Positions 24,126-34,785 of a DNA stretch of 64,000 nucleotides are shown piece after piece (position 1 is the stretch's first letter; every line of letters starts with the position of its first letter). The notes under the pieces are model-generated. The model had not been told where the DNA came from. It saw only the letters and a list, made by a program, of their open reading frames with translations, and searched no databases. Made by a program: the position numbers and the translations under genes. The DNA lies in contig JAJEKV010000064.1 of assembly GCA_021234155.1 (NCBI GenBank), positions 5,518,001-5,582,000 on the forward strand. Reading direction: 5' to 3'. This stretch comes from Isoetes taiwanensis. Taxonomy: Eukaryota; Streptophyta; Lycopodiopsida; Isoetales; Isoetaceae.

Positions 24126-26026
24126 CTAAGATTGACGATCTTTTCCAGGAGTATATTTTGCATAAGAATTGATTGAATAGATCAACAAGAAGCAGATAAG
24201 ACCAACAATTCCTGCCTTTTCTGATTTATCTTGAACTACAGGAGACACCTCAACAGCAGGAGACGCGTTCTCAGTTGCAATAGCATGTGCTACAACACTA
24301 GAATTCACAATAGGTGATACTTTCTGATCATCTGTGATACTATTACTAGAACTACAAGCATTCAACTTCTGCTCATCTGTGATGCTACTACGACTAGAAT
24401 GAATCAAAGAAGAAGCATTACTACGTGCCGAACAATCCATCTCATCAACTCGATTCAATTCCTCCTTATAAATAGCATCGAAAGTTCTTCTACCATTTCC
24501 ATCAAATGGATTTGTCACCACATCTATTGCACACTTGGCTGACAGATCAACAGTCTTATTATACCTGCAAAAAAACATGTCAGAAACAAAGACAGAATAT
24601 CCAACAAAAAGGCAAGCAATTAAATTACCTGTGGTATGCTTCAAAAGTTCGCTGCCCCGTAATTCTCATGCCAACAGATTGTGGAACTCCAACTCTTATC
24701 ATTCTAAATATAACAGTTGTATGCCTAGATTTCCTAGAAAATTTACCCTCAATTCTAATAGTAGCTAACATATATTTCACCCAAGAAGCAAGTGTTCTTG
24801 CACTAACTCTATTAGTAGAATTATACCACTGAACAGACTTGTAATTCTGAATGGCCTGTATAAAGCAAAATCTCACAATGTTTCCCTCTTTATCAGACTT
24901 CCCCGCGGCCAAATATCTCTCAAGTTGTTTGTATGTTAAGACAATGTCGGAATCATAGCATCTGCATAGCATTCTGAACTGCTCTTCCTGATAGTGATTC
25001 ATGTCCACATCATAATTCTTGCTTAATCTCTCATTATACTCAAGGAAATCTTTATTCTTTTGACCAACTAGAAAGTCGATTATCAGCAACTGATACAACT
25101 CATTCTGCCCTCGAATAGCAAACCTACCTACACAATAATACAAAAGACTCCTTTGCAGACCTCTAGCATAAGTAACCTGATGATCCATATCTGCTAATAG
25201 TGCTACTTCATTAGCAAAGGTAATCTCATCTACCTTTTTTCCGTTTTTGCCAGACACCTGGAGTCTTCCTGGATCTTCTCATGCTAGCTATACAAGCTAA
25301 TTGTGCTCGCTCAAAAATATGACTCTTCCTCTTCTCAATTGCACTTTGGGCTATCCTTATTTCATTATGCCTTCTTATCATGCCCCCAAACTTCCTGAAT
25401 ATATCCTACAATCTGCAAATCAATCAGAAAGTTAGAAAGTAAACAAATAAAAAACCTAAATAAGAAAGTTAATAACCAGAACTTACGATTCAGGGGGATA
25501 AAATTGCCCATTATTCTTGGTAACCTGCAACATGAACTGTTCCAGCAACCCAGCAAACTGTTAGAGATCCATCTCCTCAATTCTGACCTCAATACTAAAT
25601 TCCTATATACTCCCTCCAAAGGTCAGACCATTTTCTAACCCATTGTATCTTTGCTGCAGACTTAGAAATACCACCAGCATTAACCTCCCTTTGGAGCTGA
25701 AAGCTCAACAAATGGCACTCTAGAACCATTACAAGTCACTGTAGGATTTCTTACAGGCACTACAACTGTGTTAAGCATGCTAGAATTATGGGCATCTTTC
25801 ATACATTTTAAGATCCCATTCTCTCCAAATTCATTGACCAAATCTGACTCAAAGTCGGACAGACCTAAGCTAGCAGACTCAGCTGCAACAAAACTGCCAA
25901 AAGAAGGCAGATTAGGTAAAACATTTGCAGGAGCTACATTCTCTGCAAAAGATTGTACGCTTGCATGTCCATGGCATCTTCAGTTATCATCGAAATCACA
26001 GCTATTGCTTCGCTATCCTCATGCAT
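24126..26026 (-). pseudogene. Crypton/DUF3504-type tyrosine recombinase pseudogene
   Basis: On the minus strand an acidic leader (MHEDSEAIAVISMITEDAMD from 26026) is followed by KIQWVRKWSDLWREY and LLEQFMLQVTKNNGQFYPPE, the entry motif of DUF3504 (ZMYM/QRICH1/KIAA1958-type, Crypton-derived) recombinases. Then come FERAQLACIASMRRSRKTPG, LLYYCVGRFAIRGQNELYQL (first catalytic Arg), FLEYNERLSKN (Lys), and VGVPQSVGMRITGQRTFEAY-HRYNK (Tyr box). Introns at 25413-25496 and 24565-24628 join in phase. Lesions: TAA at 25561-25563, TAG at 25406-25408, and frameshifts near 25255, 25690 and 25950. The usual H-x-x-R box reads KSRH and the later His is Gln. A hydrophobic stretch (AGIVGLICFLLIYSINSY) precedes the stop. 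The family call is from motif memory, not a search. Confidence 0.65.
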
Positions 26027-26299
26027 AGTACTGTAGTATCCTCAAGAATGTGTTGATCTTCCAGAATACCGAACCTAGGCGCATTCATTCCTATAAGCCT
26101 CATCTCATCATAACTCCGTGCTCGAAGCACAAAATCACCACCTAAGAAGCAAAAGAATATGAAAAAGAAAATATATCCTCTGCATTTAGCCATCCCGCAC
26201 CTCCAGACCAAAGAAAATCAGCTGCAAAAGCAAAAGAACAAGTCATTAGGATAAAAAATGAAGAAAATAAAGACAAGAACAGGAACATACTTACTAAGA

Positions 26300-26480
26300 A
26301 TACCTAAAACTCGTCAAAAAGCCAGAAAACTCGCACAGAAGCTTGAAAAGTCGGAAAAGAAGCTCGAGAACTCAAGAAAAATCTATTGAAAGTCCGCAAC
26401 AACCTCCAGAACTCGTCAAGAACCTGTAGAACTCGGCAACAACCTCAGAAAACTTGGCAAGAGCCGTCGCCACACCACCT
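26300..26480. repeat. Degenerate short repeats of an AACTCG-containing unit
   Basis: Irregular recurrences of AACTCG with CAA/AACC/AGA text (for example around 26309, 26328, 26368, 26410, 26431). Spacing varies from about 18 to 40 bp. Weak. Confidence 0.35.
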
Positions 26481-26501
26481 GCAAGCGAGATTTATCAACA
26501 T

Positions 26502-26563
26502 GCAACAAAATCTAACAAAAAACATAAAAATGGCAACAAAATCTAACAAAAAACATAAAAATG
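26502..26563. repeat. 31-bp tandem duplication
   Basis: Two exact copies of a unit starting GCAACAAAATCTAACAAAAA at 26502 and 26533. Confidence 0.85.
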
Positions 26564-26834
26564 GCTCGATGATCACCTTTACAACATCCTAGCGCCCTCA
26601 AAATTCATGCAGCACCATAAAAAAACGTCTAAAAATGCCCCAGCAGCTTCGAAAATGGTCTGGCGCCATTTAGAATGCCATAGCCAGTTTGCAAAGCCAG
26701 AAGAGAGAGAAAATGCTTCGTCTAAGGTTTATCAATAGAAATTTCCATGTCATCGCCAGTTGGATGCCATGTCAGAAAAATTGACAGTTGTATATTCACG
26801 TTACAGGTATGGCGCGATGTCAATGATTCTGAGG

Positions 26835-26918
26835 TGTCAAGTGTCGCCTCTGCGCGTCATTCTGCAGGGTCAAGTGTCGCCTCGCGACGCCGGAGGGCGA
26901 CACTTGACCCCGCAGAAT
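26835..26918. repeat. GC-rich hairpin plus direct repeat
   Basis: Stem 26859-26881 (ATTCTGCAGGGTCAAGTGTC...) pairs with 26896-26918 with one mismatch, around a 14-base loop. The stem's TCAAGTGTCGCCTC also occurs as a direct repeat at about 26837-26850. Confidence 0.75.
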
Positions 26919-27669
26919 CGTAGACGTCACGCCATTCTTGTATACGAAAGTTGGCCTAATTTTAACTTCGAGGCATACACCTTAGCGTAACATCAAGGAT
27001 AGCATCTAAGTCATTGAGCCCTTAACCAATATCGTAAGTGGGTCGCATTCTTTTCTAGGGTTGCATTTTGGATGCAACCACATCTCTGCTCCAATTTTAG
27101 GGAATGTTAATCTGCCAGATCCTTTTGTATAACCGTCTCAATAGTTCAAGAACAATTCAAAAGTCTTAGAGAATGACAACAACATTAGTCATAAAGCATA
27201 AAGCGCTCCCACTTATGATATTGCAAGGGTAATGCAAGTGGTTCTTGTTTCCTGGTTGCAAACCGGGAATCAAGTCCCAATTGCATTGCCCTTAATAATA
27301 ACACAATAAGGTTTGGCTCCCTAATTCCACATTTAAGTGGAGAATGACGCAATTGGGGCCCATACTTCCCGCCAACAAAAAAAAAACGGTCAGATTGCCG
27401 GTCTGTAGACATCCGGCTGGAAAGTTCTACTTTCGCACTGCTCCAAATTCCTGGATCGCTTAGAAGCTACAGGTGCAATTGCTTGCTGCTGATAAGTAAT
27501 ATTCAAAATTTCTCAAATCCAGTTCATAAGCAATTCTTCAATTGAATTAGTATTCTAAGCAAGCCTTGATGGGCCTTACAAGTTGCAGCAATTCAAAGAA
27601 AGGTGAATTTCAATCACCCAATGCACTGTGATTCTATAGCTTGATATATAGAAACTAGGAAGGTGAGCC

Positions 27670-30581
27670 ATGGCGGATTCAAATGGAACGGATAGGATGG
27701 CAGGCAAGCATAGAGATCCTTATGAAGTTTTGGGTATCCAACGCGATGCCACAGACCAGCAAATTAAAACTGCTTATCGCAAAATGGCTCTCAAGTATGT
27801 TTATCTTTTACTTTTAAGCTTTACTCATTTACAAGATGCGAGAGTATTTTCGTTGATCTTGGCTCAATGGTTGCAGGTTGCATCCAGATAAGAACCCTAA
27901 TAGTTCAGAAGCAGTGGGGTTATTTAACGAGGTAACATATGCATACGGAATCCTCTCAGACCCGAACAAGCGGAGGCAATATGACTCTGTTGGATTTGAG
28001 GTAACTGAAAACTGCTGTTTGTTTTCCTTATTTATCTCCTCATTTGATCATAGAGAACCAAAATATAAAACTTGTCAGGGCATGGACCTCGACCCTGATG
28101 GTTTGGGCATGGAACTTGATCTCTCAAGTTTGAATGCCGTAAATACCATGTTTGCAGCATTATTCAGGTAGGCCGCTTCGCCTTTGTCATGGATCTCTTC
28201 CTTTGAGGAAATTAGTTTGTTTGATGGATCTCTTATATTTTCAGCAAGTTGGGGGTTCCCATAAAGACAGCAGTTTCAGCAAACGTGCTGGAAGATGCTC
28301 TTAATGGGACCGCGACCATTCGCCCTTTGTCTTTGGGTCAACCTGTGCATGATAAGGTTGCTTGTTAATACAAAATTTTCTGTATAGTCTAGTGTGCATT
28401 ACTATGTCATGTGCCAAGTTTCAGGTGGAGAAACAACATGCTCATTTTTATAGCATAAGCATATCGAATCACCAGGCACAATCTGGAGTTATAATACGTG
28501 CCATATCTGCTGCCCAAAACAAACTCAAAGTAAGTGAGCTACTCGAACTTTTAACGCAGGCTGTTGCAAATGAAGCTGAAGCTTTATGATTTTGTTGCTA
28601 TTCAGTTGCTGTATTTTGAGCCTGAAGGTAATGGACTTGGATTAGCTGTGCAGGTAATTTGCTCTTTTGACGTCTTTGTAGTGTGTACTCTTTTCTCTCT
28701 TTTGAGGATTTATTGTAGTCCTACTTATGAGATGAAACCATGGAGATTTTGGTCTCGCATTATCATGTGGAATATATCCTTGTGAAATGGGAGAAGCCTA
28801 AGTTTGGCAAACAAGAGGCTACCTTAGTCCTGCTGCCTGCATATGTCATATCTGCATTCCTGTGAATTATCCTCTGGAGTTGAACATAAGAATAACTTTA
28901 TGTCAAACCTAATTTGCCTCTTCCCAGGCTCTTTTGCAAGTTGAGCATAAGAATAACTTTATGTGAAAGCTGATTTGCCTCTTCCCAGGCTCTTTTGCAA
29001 TCGGCATTCCTTTTCTTTGAACAACCTTTTCATAAGCTGGGTGAACAACCTTTCCCTGTGTTAAAAGTCGTCCATCCAGTGTGGTGATGGTAGCCATATA
29101 GCCCATGGAAGGCTGACCTTTGTGGTAACCACCAGGCCATTTGCATCTCATTTCGAAAACCTCGTGTTATCTTTCATCAATGACAAGAACTAGATCAGCA
29201 GGAACAATGTTTGCTTGTTCATTACTCTTCTTAAGAAATTAGTGAGTGCCGGGTAGATATTGCTGCAGGTTTCCTTACTTCAAGAAATGCATGGGGGCAC
29301 ACAATCTAAAAGTTCTTCCCTAACACAAATCCTGCGCACAGTCCGAAGAAGAATGGTATTTATATGTGCGTTTTGCATTGGATATGTTTCTTCATACATG
29401 TCAAGTAGATTGGCCAAAATGTTCAAAGACTAGCAGCTGCAAGCTGGATACATTGGTCAATTATGGTACAAAAGATAGAACAGAGATGGAGTATTCCATT
29501 TCTATAAAATGCTTTTAAAGATTATACTCAAGAACAACAGTATGAGCTTTTCAAATGGCAAAATATCATTTTCACATTAGTTGGTGCTGCGTCTCATGGG
29601 AAATCATGAATACATATTATATGTCAAGAAAGTCTCTTTGATTATTCCGAGATTCTGACATGTTGATCCCAAAAACATATTACAGGAGGATAGTATGAAA
29701 GCTGGAAAACTTGCTATTGCTGGGATGTATTTCTTGCATTTCCAAGTATATCGGCTTGATCCTACCATCAATGCAGTAAGTTTAAATTATGTGTTGTGGG
29801 AAAGTAGGACTGTAATTTTTTTTTACTAAACTTAATACCTCATGCAGCTGGCTATGGCAAAGGATCAAGATGCAGCACTTTTTAGAAGATTGGACGGTTT
29901 TCAGCCATGTGAGATGTCTGAGCTTAAGCCAGGAACTCATGTTTTTGCAGTGTACGGTGAGCTTTACATGATTATGCATGGCAAACAATGAAGATTGGCA
30001 TTTTTAAACTTAACACACCTGGGTGCCTTAGGTGACAACTTTTTCAAGAGCACCAGTTACACGGTTGAGGCCATGTGTGCCGATAATTGTAAAGAAGTCA
30101 CAGAAAAACTAAAAGCAGTGGAACAGCAGATTTTAGAGAAACGTAATGAGTTGCATCAGTTTGAAACAGAATACAGAGAGGTAGTCTTTCTTTGGCCTTC
30201 TATGCTATAGATTTCTATGCTTATCATTATATGTTTTTCAGATTCTCGCCCGTTTCAATGCTGTGACAGCTCGCTACATGCAGGAAAAGCAAGCGGTACG
30301 TTCTTCCCTGTGCTTACATTCCAGATCTATTCAAATTCTTGGGTTTTTTAATTGTTGATTGCTACGCGTGCACTTAGGTGGATGATCTGTTGAAAGAACG
30401 AGAGAAAGCCCAGGAATCATTTTCTGGAAGTGCAACTGCAAGGAAGAATTATGGACCTGCATCTTTTGATGGTTCTGGTGATGCCAAAGATGAAAGCATT
30501 TCACCGAATGAAACGCAAATGCCTGCAAAGTCAAAGGACAAGAAAAGGAAGTGGTTTAATATCAAAGCTGACAAAAAATGA
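27670..30581 (+). CDS. ARG1-like: ARG1/ARL-family DnaJ protein, 11 exons, 402 aa
   Basis: Exons 27670-27794, 27877-28000, 28079-28167, 28245-28356, 28425-28529, 28606-28653, 29686-29775, 29848-29956, 30032-30180, 30242-30295 and 30378-30581 use GT...AG junctions and total 1209 nt, giving 402 aa and a TGA. Residues about 15-80 are a J domain with HPD at 44-46 (the motif that stimulates Hsp70 ATPase). Then come the family's core ([73 protein letters not shown]), a charged coiled coil at about 285-345 ([20 protein letters not shown]), and a basic C-terminus [13 protein letters not shown]. Arabidopsis ARG1 and relatives (DnaJ 15/16/39) are membrane-associated and act in gravitropic signalling. 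No lesions seen. The TATA and UTR limits are not defined. Confidence 0.93.
28879..29000. repeat. 61-bp tandem duplication in the DnaJ gene's long intron
   Basis: 28879-28939 and 28940-29000 match with only a few differences and share TTGCCTCTTCCCAGGCTCTT. Both lie in intron 6 (28654-29685). Confidence 0.85.
28909..29450 (-). pseudogene. Unidentified antisense coding-like fragment in DnaJ intron 6
   Basis: Reading leftwards on the minus strand, frames read [20 protein letters not shown] then a [16 protein letters not shown] segment, [14 protein letters not shown], and [35 protein letters not shown]...[13 protein letters not shown], separated by stops. The composition is protein-like. This is probably a decayed gene or transposon piece inserted in the intron; family not recognised. 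Confidence 0.35.
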
Positions 30582-31675
30582 TTGGGTTTTTAATCCTGTA
30601 AATGTATCATATGTAATATAATATACATATTCAGAAATAAAGACCTAATTGTGAGATGCTTTTTGGATAGTTAAGAAACTAGTACAAAACAAGCAAGCCA
30701 ATTTATTACCGTAAACCCAACAATTGTAATGATTCAGTGACCTAGATTAGCTACATAAACTTATAGTAAGTTGCAAATGAAAAGTTAAAACATGTATTTA
30801 CTTTTCATTAATCCTCATCTGTTTATGGGAATTTGCTTAAGTAAAAATGCAAGCAGTATTTACATAGTAAGGCATAATGTGCCATTGCAACTGATAAGCT
30901 GGCTAGCGTTTTGAGTGAGCGCTGGGACATTCTTTCAACTTCTAAATGAGACCTTTTCACGCAGCCCATGCAAGCTTCCTTGGTCGAGATAAAACTAAAC
31001 TGCAGCAGCCCCAAACTAGTGGCTGGCGTCTCTATTTTCTTCAAAAAAGTTGACTAGGTAGCAGCATCAAACCTGCCCATATGCAATAAGCTACATATAG
31101 CATGAATATTCTAGTGCCAAGCTTATGTTCATTTCTTTTGGACACATAATACCTAGCACTCCATTACGTTTCTCACTCTTATTCATGCTCTCTAGTATAA
31201 GTCTATGGGCTTCAATAAATTCTTGAGCTATGGACTTCGGCAAATGCATTCTTGTTAGAGAATCTGGCATCATTCTAGACCCGTAGCTAGATTCTATAAT
31301 TCCTTCACAGATTCGTTTTTGCCATCTCAACGTGAATCATTTTAGTGATTGTTCATTCTTGTCGATCTGCAAGGGCGGCAAGGATTGGCGAAAAGTTTGC
31401 TGGAGATTTGCAGGGCAACAAAGTGTTTTAATTAATGCAACATGAATAATGTCGATGAATAATGTACTAGGTAATCTTATTTTGGGGCTTTATATGCAGT
31501 AGCTTTATGCCCCGTAAATTCGAGACAACCCCTCTAGATGAGGTGGCCCAAGAGGGTGGAGTCGGGGAGCCATCAAAATGAAATGAAATTACCTTATGTA
31601 ATGCCCTATACTTTCGGATTATATTTGCTGATGTGACATTTTTTGTTGACCTCCTTTTTTCTTGCAATGGAACTA
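30582..31675. other. DnaJ 3' flank; unidentified minus-strand frames
   Basis: After the DnaJ stop the sequence is AT-rich. Minus-strand frames at 31330-31091 (RICEGIIESSYGSRMMPDSL...) and 31044-30823 look moderately protein-like and may be exons of the same relic that the Copia element interrupts downstream. No family recognised. Confidence 0.25.
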
Positions 31676-31813
31676 CGTCCGGCTATAAGATATTGGCAAT
31701 TGAATGCACGCGCTATAGCGACGCTCAAGTCTTGTAGCACTCAAGGCCATAGCAAATTCCTTTTTTTTAGGTAAATCGAAATCGAAGGAGACTGGTGTTG
31801 GACACTGCGCGGG

Positions 31814-32032
31814 TGTTGGAAATATGACATGCAAGGAATAAAGTGACACAACAAGACAAAGAGAACGAGATAGAAAGAACACAAGGTAATCCCAAAGCAA
31901 TAATAATTTATGAAGAGAGCATGCTCTTATATACAATGAGGGCTAAAAGGCAAAAGCCCCTTTTAGCTCCTTGAGTCAAATATAGACAAAGAGCCAAGAT
32001 TGTCACGTGTATAAATAGGACACGTTCCAACA
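31814..32032 (-). repeat. 3' LTR of the Copia element
   Basis: Identical to the 5' LTR; preceded on the minus strand by the polypurine tract at about 32033-32042. Confidence 0.9.
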
Positions 32033-32195
32033 TCCCCCCTACAAACTTGGTCTCTTTGTAAAACAAATAAGCAGCATGTGTCTTCGAGGGTGAGATCAAA
32101 TGCACAATGTATCATGTATGTCCCCCCTGCAGAGTTGATCTCTAGCTCGAGTAAAAAAAACCTTTGTGGGAATCAAAGGAAAAAACCCGAGCACA

Positions 32196-33044
32196 ACTAG
32201 CACGCTCATGCGGCTTTAGCAATCTTTTCATCATAAGCCTTCTTGTGACAAGTCTCCTCAGTATGATTAGTTTTATGACAATAATGACATTTGTCACGAT
32301 CAGGGTGATAAAAACAATCTACTGCAGAATGATTTGTTTTACCACAATGAGGGCACGGAACACGTGACATGGCAACACGACTTCAGAGTTATGGCGAAAA
32401 TGTCTATCAATAGCAACATTGGCTAGTTCTGATGGCTCTTCTCGGTCTTTGAGCCGCTGAGAATGATCAAATAAAGATAGGCATATATTATCAAAATCAG
32501 GATTGTCTTTTTCAGCTAAAACAACCACAATTGTTTCAAATTCAGGTGGCATGGATCGTAACAACATAGCAGGTAATTTGTCAGATAGAACAGGTTCACC
32601 AGCTGCAGCTAACTGTTCTACCAAGGATTTAAACTTATCAATATGGTCTTGTAAGGACTCAGAAATCTGATACTTAAGTGCAGCGAGTTGATGGCCGATA
32701 TGAATACGCTCATTCATAGTCTTTTTCTGATATAATTTTTCAATATATGCCCACATATCATGACTACTAGAATATGAAACAACATCCAGAATCAACGAAT
32801 CTTTTAAAGCAGATAAAAGCTATCGTTTGGCAACAGCATTCTTTTTGTCCCAGACCTGAGTGTTAACAATCCATTGATCATACTCAGCTCCTGTCATGAT
32901 TTTGGCACCAGCAGCATTCACTGGTTGCTCTGGACGAAGGCAAGAACCGTCTACAATGTTAAGTAAATCATCACCTTCAAAAAGTAAGGTCATTTTAATT
33001 TTCCAAATAGGAAATCCAGTTCCATCAACCTGTAGGATATCCAC
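32196..33044 (-). pseudogene. Copia Gag polyprotein with one stop and one frameshift
   Basis: From the ATG at 33044: MDILQVDGTGFPIWKIKMTLLF-type N-terminus (Gag/UBN2-like), a TAG at 32820-32822, then a central Gag region (LQDHIDKFKSLVEQLAAAGE, LLRSMPPEFETIVVVLAEKD). A frameshift near 32380 leads to two CCHC zinc knuckles, CPHCGKTNHSAVDC and CHYCHKTNHTEETC. Gag packages the element RNA. Both lesions make full-length Gag unlikely. Confidence 0.82.
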
Positions 33045-33184
33045 TGATCACAACATTAGATAATGACGTTGTCATGCCTGTTCTTTCCTGTGAAGAATGG
33101 CAGAAGATAATCAGCTTAAAAAAAAAATAGTAATTATCATAAAAGTATTAAGCATATGAAAGCTTTGCTCCATTACTTTTATAG

Positions 33185-33480
33185 GTTTTGATAAATCACA
33201 TGGCTTTGCCATGATGTTTCAATTTAACCTTTATATTTTGATAAATCACATGGCTTTTCCATGATGTTTCAAGGTTTTGATAAATCACATGGCTTTGCCA
33301 TGATGTTTTAATTTAACCTTTATATTTTGATAAATCACATGGCTTTTCCATGATGTTTCAATTTGACCTTTATATTTTGATAAATCACACGGCTTTTCCG
33401 TGATGTTTCAATTTAACCACATGACTTTCTATGGTTCTCAATAAATCACATGGATTTTCCATGATGTTTTGAAAGAACCT
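33185..33480. repeat. Tandem hairpin repeats in the Copia leader
   Basis: Five or six units with the core GATAAATCACATGGCTTTGC-CATGATGTTTC, starting near 33189, 33239, 33277, 33328, 33379 and 33440 (spacing 37-61, mostly about 50 bp). Each core contains an inverted repeat CATGG...CCATG. The fifth unit reads CACGG...CCGTG. Confidence 0.85.
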
Positions 33481-33802
33481 CATGACTTTTCATACTTTGC
33501 AAACATATGAGAATATCGCTCCATTGCTTTATATAACTTTCATGAAAGATTTATAATTCATTTATCATGCATATGAGAAATATCATATCATTACTTTCAC
33601 ATGTTCCTTCATGGTCATTTTAGAAATAATAAGCTCTTTTATCATGCATACACAACCTATATGACGAGGCGTTTATAAGCATGGATTACACTATTAACCT
33701 TTTACTGCTTTTCAAAAGTAAGCAGATGATAATTTCTCTTATGTGTGAATGATACTACGAAACATATCTAATAAAACAAAACACAAAAGTAAGCAAAGAA
33801 GG

Positions 33803-33940
33803 AACTAATAAAACCTATTTAGGGATCTAAAAGAACAAATTAATAAAACATATCTAGGGATCTAAAAATAACAAACTAATAAAACATGTCTAGGGATCTA
33901 AAAGAACAAATTAATAAAACATATCTAGGGATCTAACAAT
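33803..33940. repeat. Second tandem repeat in the Copia leader
   Basis: Four imperfect units of about 36 bp with the core CTAGGGATCTAAAA and TAATAAAACATAT. Confidence 0.85.
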
Positions 33941-34271
33941 ACCGCTTTTCTTATATAGTTTAAAAACATGATTAGTTATTAAACTTTCATAACTCAAAAA
34001 GTACCTAATCTTTTCCATTAAACTAGACTCTTTACTCTTTCCAGAAAGCCTTAGATCACACAAAACTGGGTTATATCGAGAAAGTTATGACCTTCATAAA
34101 CTAACATAAATCAATTTTCTTTCAACCATGATTCTACTTCTAATTCCCTTTCTCAATATATGAAGCGACGCCATTACCTGCGTATTACCTTTTAACAGAA
34201 GCTTTGTCAATACTTTTGTTCCTGCAAAAGTTTGCCGTCAATTCCTTGCAGTATCTATGAACTCGAACCTG

Positions 34272-34283
34272 GCTCTGATACCA
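34272..34283 (-). promoter_or_regulatory. Primer-binding site (tRNA-Met type)
   Basis: TGGTATCAGAGC lies directly inside the 5' LTR on the minus strand, the classic plant Copia PBS. Confidence 0.85.
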
Positions 34284-34502
34284 TGTTGGAAATATGACAT
34301 GCAAGGAATAAAGTGACACAACAAGACAAAGAGAACGAGATAGAAAGAACACAAGGTAATCCCAAAGCAATAATAATTTATGAAGAGAGCATGCTCTTAT
34401 ATACAATGAGGGCTAAAAGGCAAAAGCCCCTTTTAGCTCCTTGAGTCAAATATAGACAAAGAGCCAAGATTGTCACGTGTATAAATAGGACACGTTCCAA
34501 CA
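34284..34502 (-). repeat. 5' LTR of the Copia element
   Basis: Identical to 31814-32032. On the minus strand TATTTATAC follows CCTAT near the LTR start and could serve as the TATA box. Confidence 0.9.
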
Positions 34503-34785
34503 GCGGGATCTTTAGGTAAATTGACCAGTTTAGGCTCCTTCTTCCTAAACAAGTAGGTTGGCTTTGATTCTAATGGAATGCCTAGATTCTTGCTTGCATT
34601 TTCTTTCCAGAATGATTCTTGAAGAACAGTAGAAGAATAGTTTGATCTAAGATTTTGTGAAGGATTTTATTTTTTTAGAAGGATAAAGAATTTTTCATTT
34701 ATAAGTAAACTGATGCAAAGCCCTATAGTAGATAGACACGCTCCTGAACAAGTTTGAAGGGGGATAGCTACAAAGCCCTTTTAAG

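Larger units (their letters stand above)
31814..34502 (-). mobile_element. Gag-only (non-autonomous) Copia LTR retrotransposon
   Basis: Two LTRs (219 bp each, identical by eye) at 31814-32032 and 34284-34502 begin TGTTGGAAAT and end CGTTCCAACA. The TSD is GCGGG at 31809-31813 and 34503-34507. Next to the right LTR the minus strand reads TGGTATCAGAGC, the usual primer site for initiator tRNA-Met; next to the left LTR it has a purine run (GTAGGGGGGA). So it runs right to left. The internal 2.25 kb encodes only Gag; no protease, integrase or reverse transcriptase is present. Confidence 0.93.
31676..34650 (-). pseudogene. Reading frame split by the Copia insertion
   Basis: Removing the Copia element and one GCGGG copy joins a minus-strand frame from about 34640-34503 (ENASKNLGIPLESKPTYLFR, KKEPKLVNLPKDP) directly to 31813-31676 (AQCPTPVSFDFDLPKKKEFA... 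ending at a stop). The join is in frame across the target site, so the element landed inside an open frame of at least about 90 codons. Function unknown. Confidence 0.45.

Noticed and set aside
24126..26026. DIRS/Ngaro retroelement as source of the tyrosine recombinase
   Set aside because: No reverse transcriptase or RNase H coding lies near either copy, so a Crypton-type origin is simpler.
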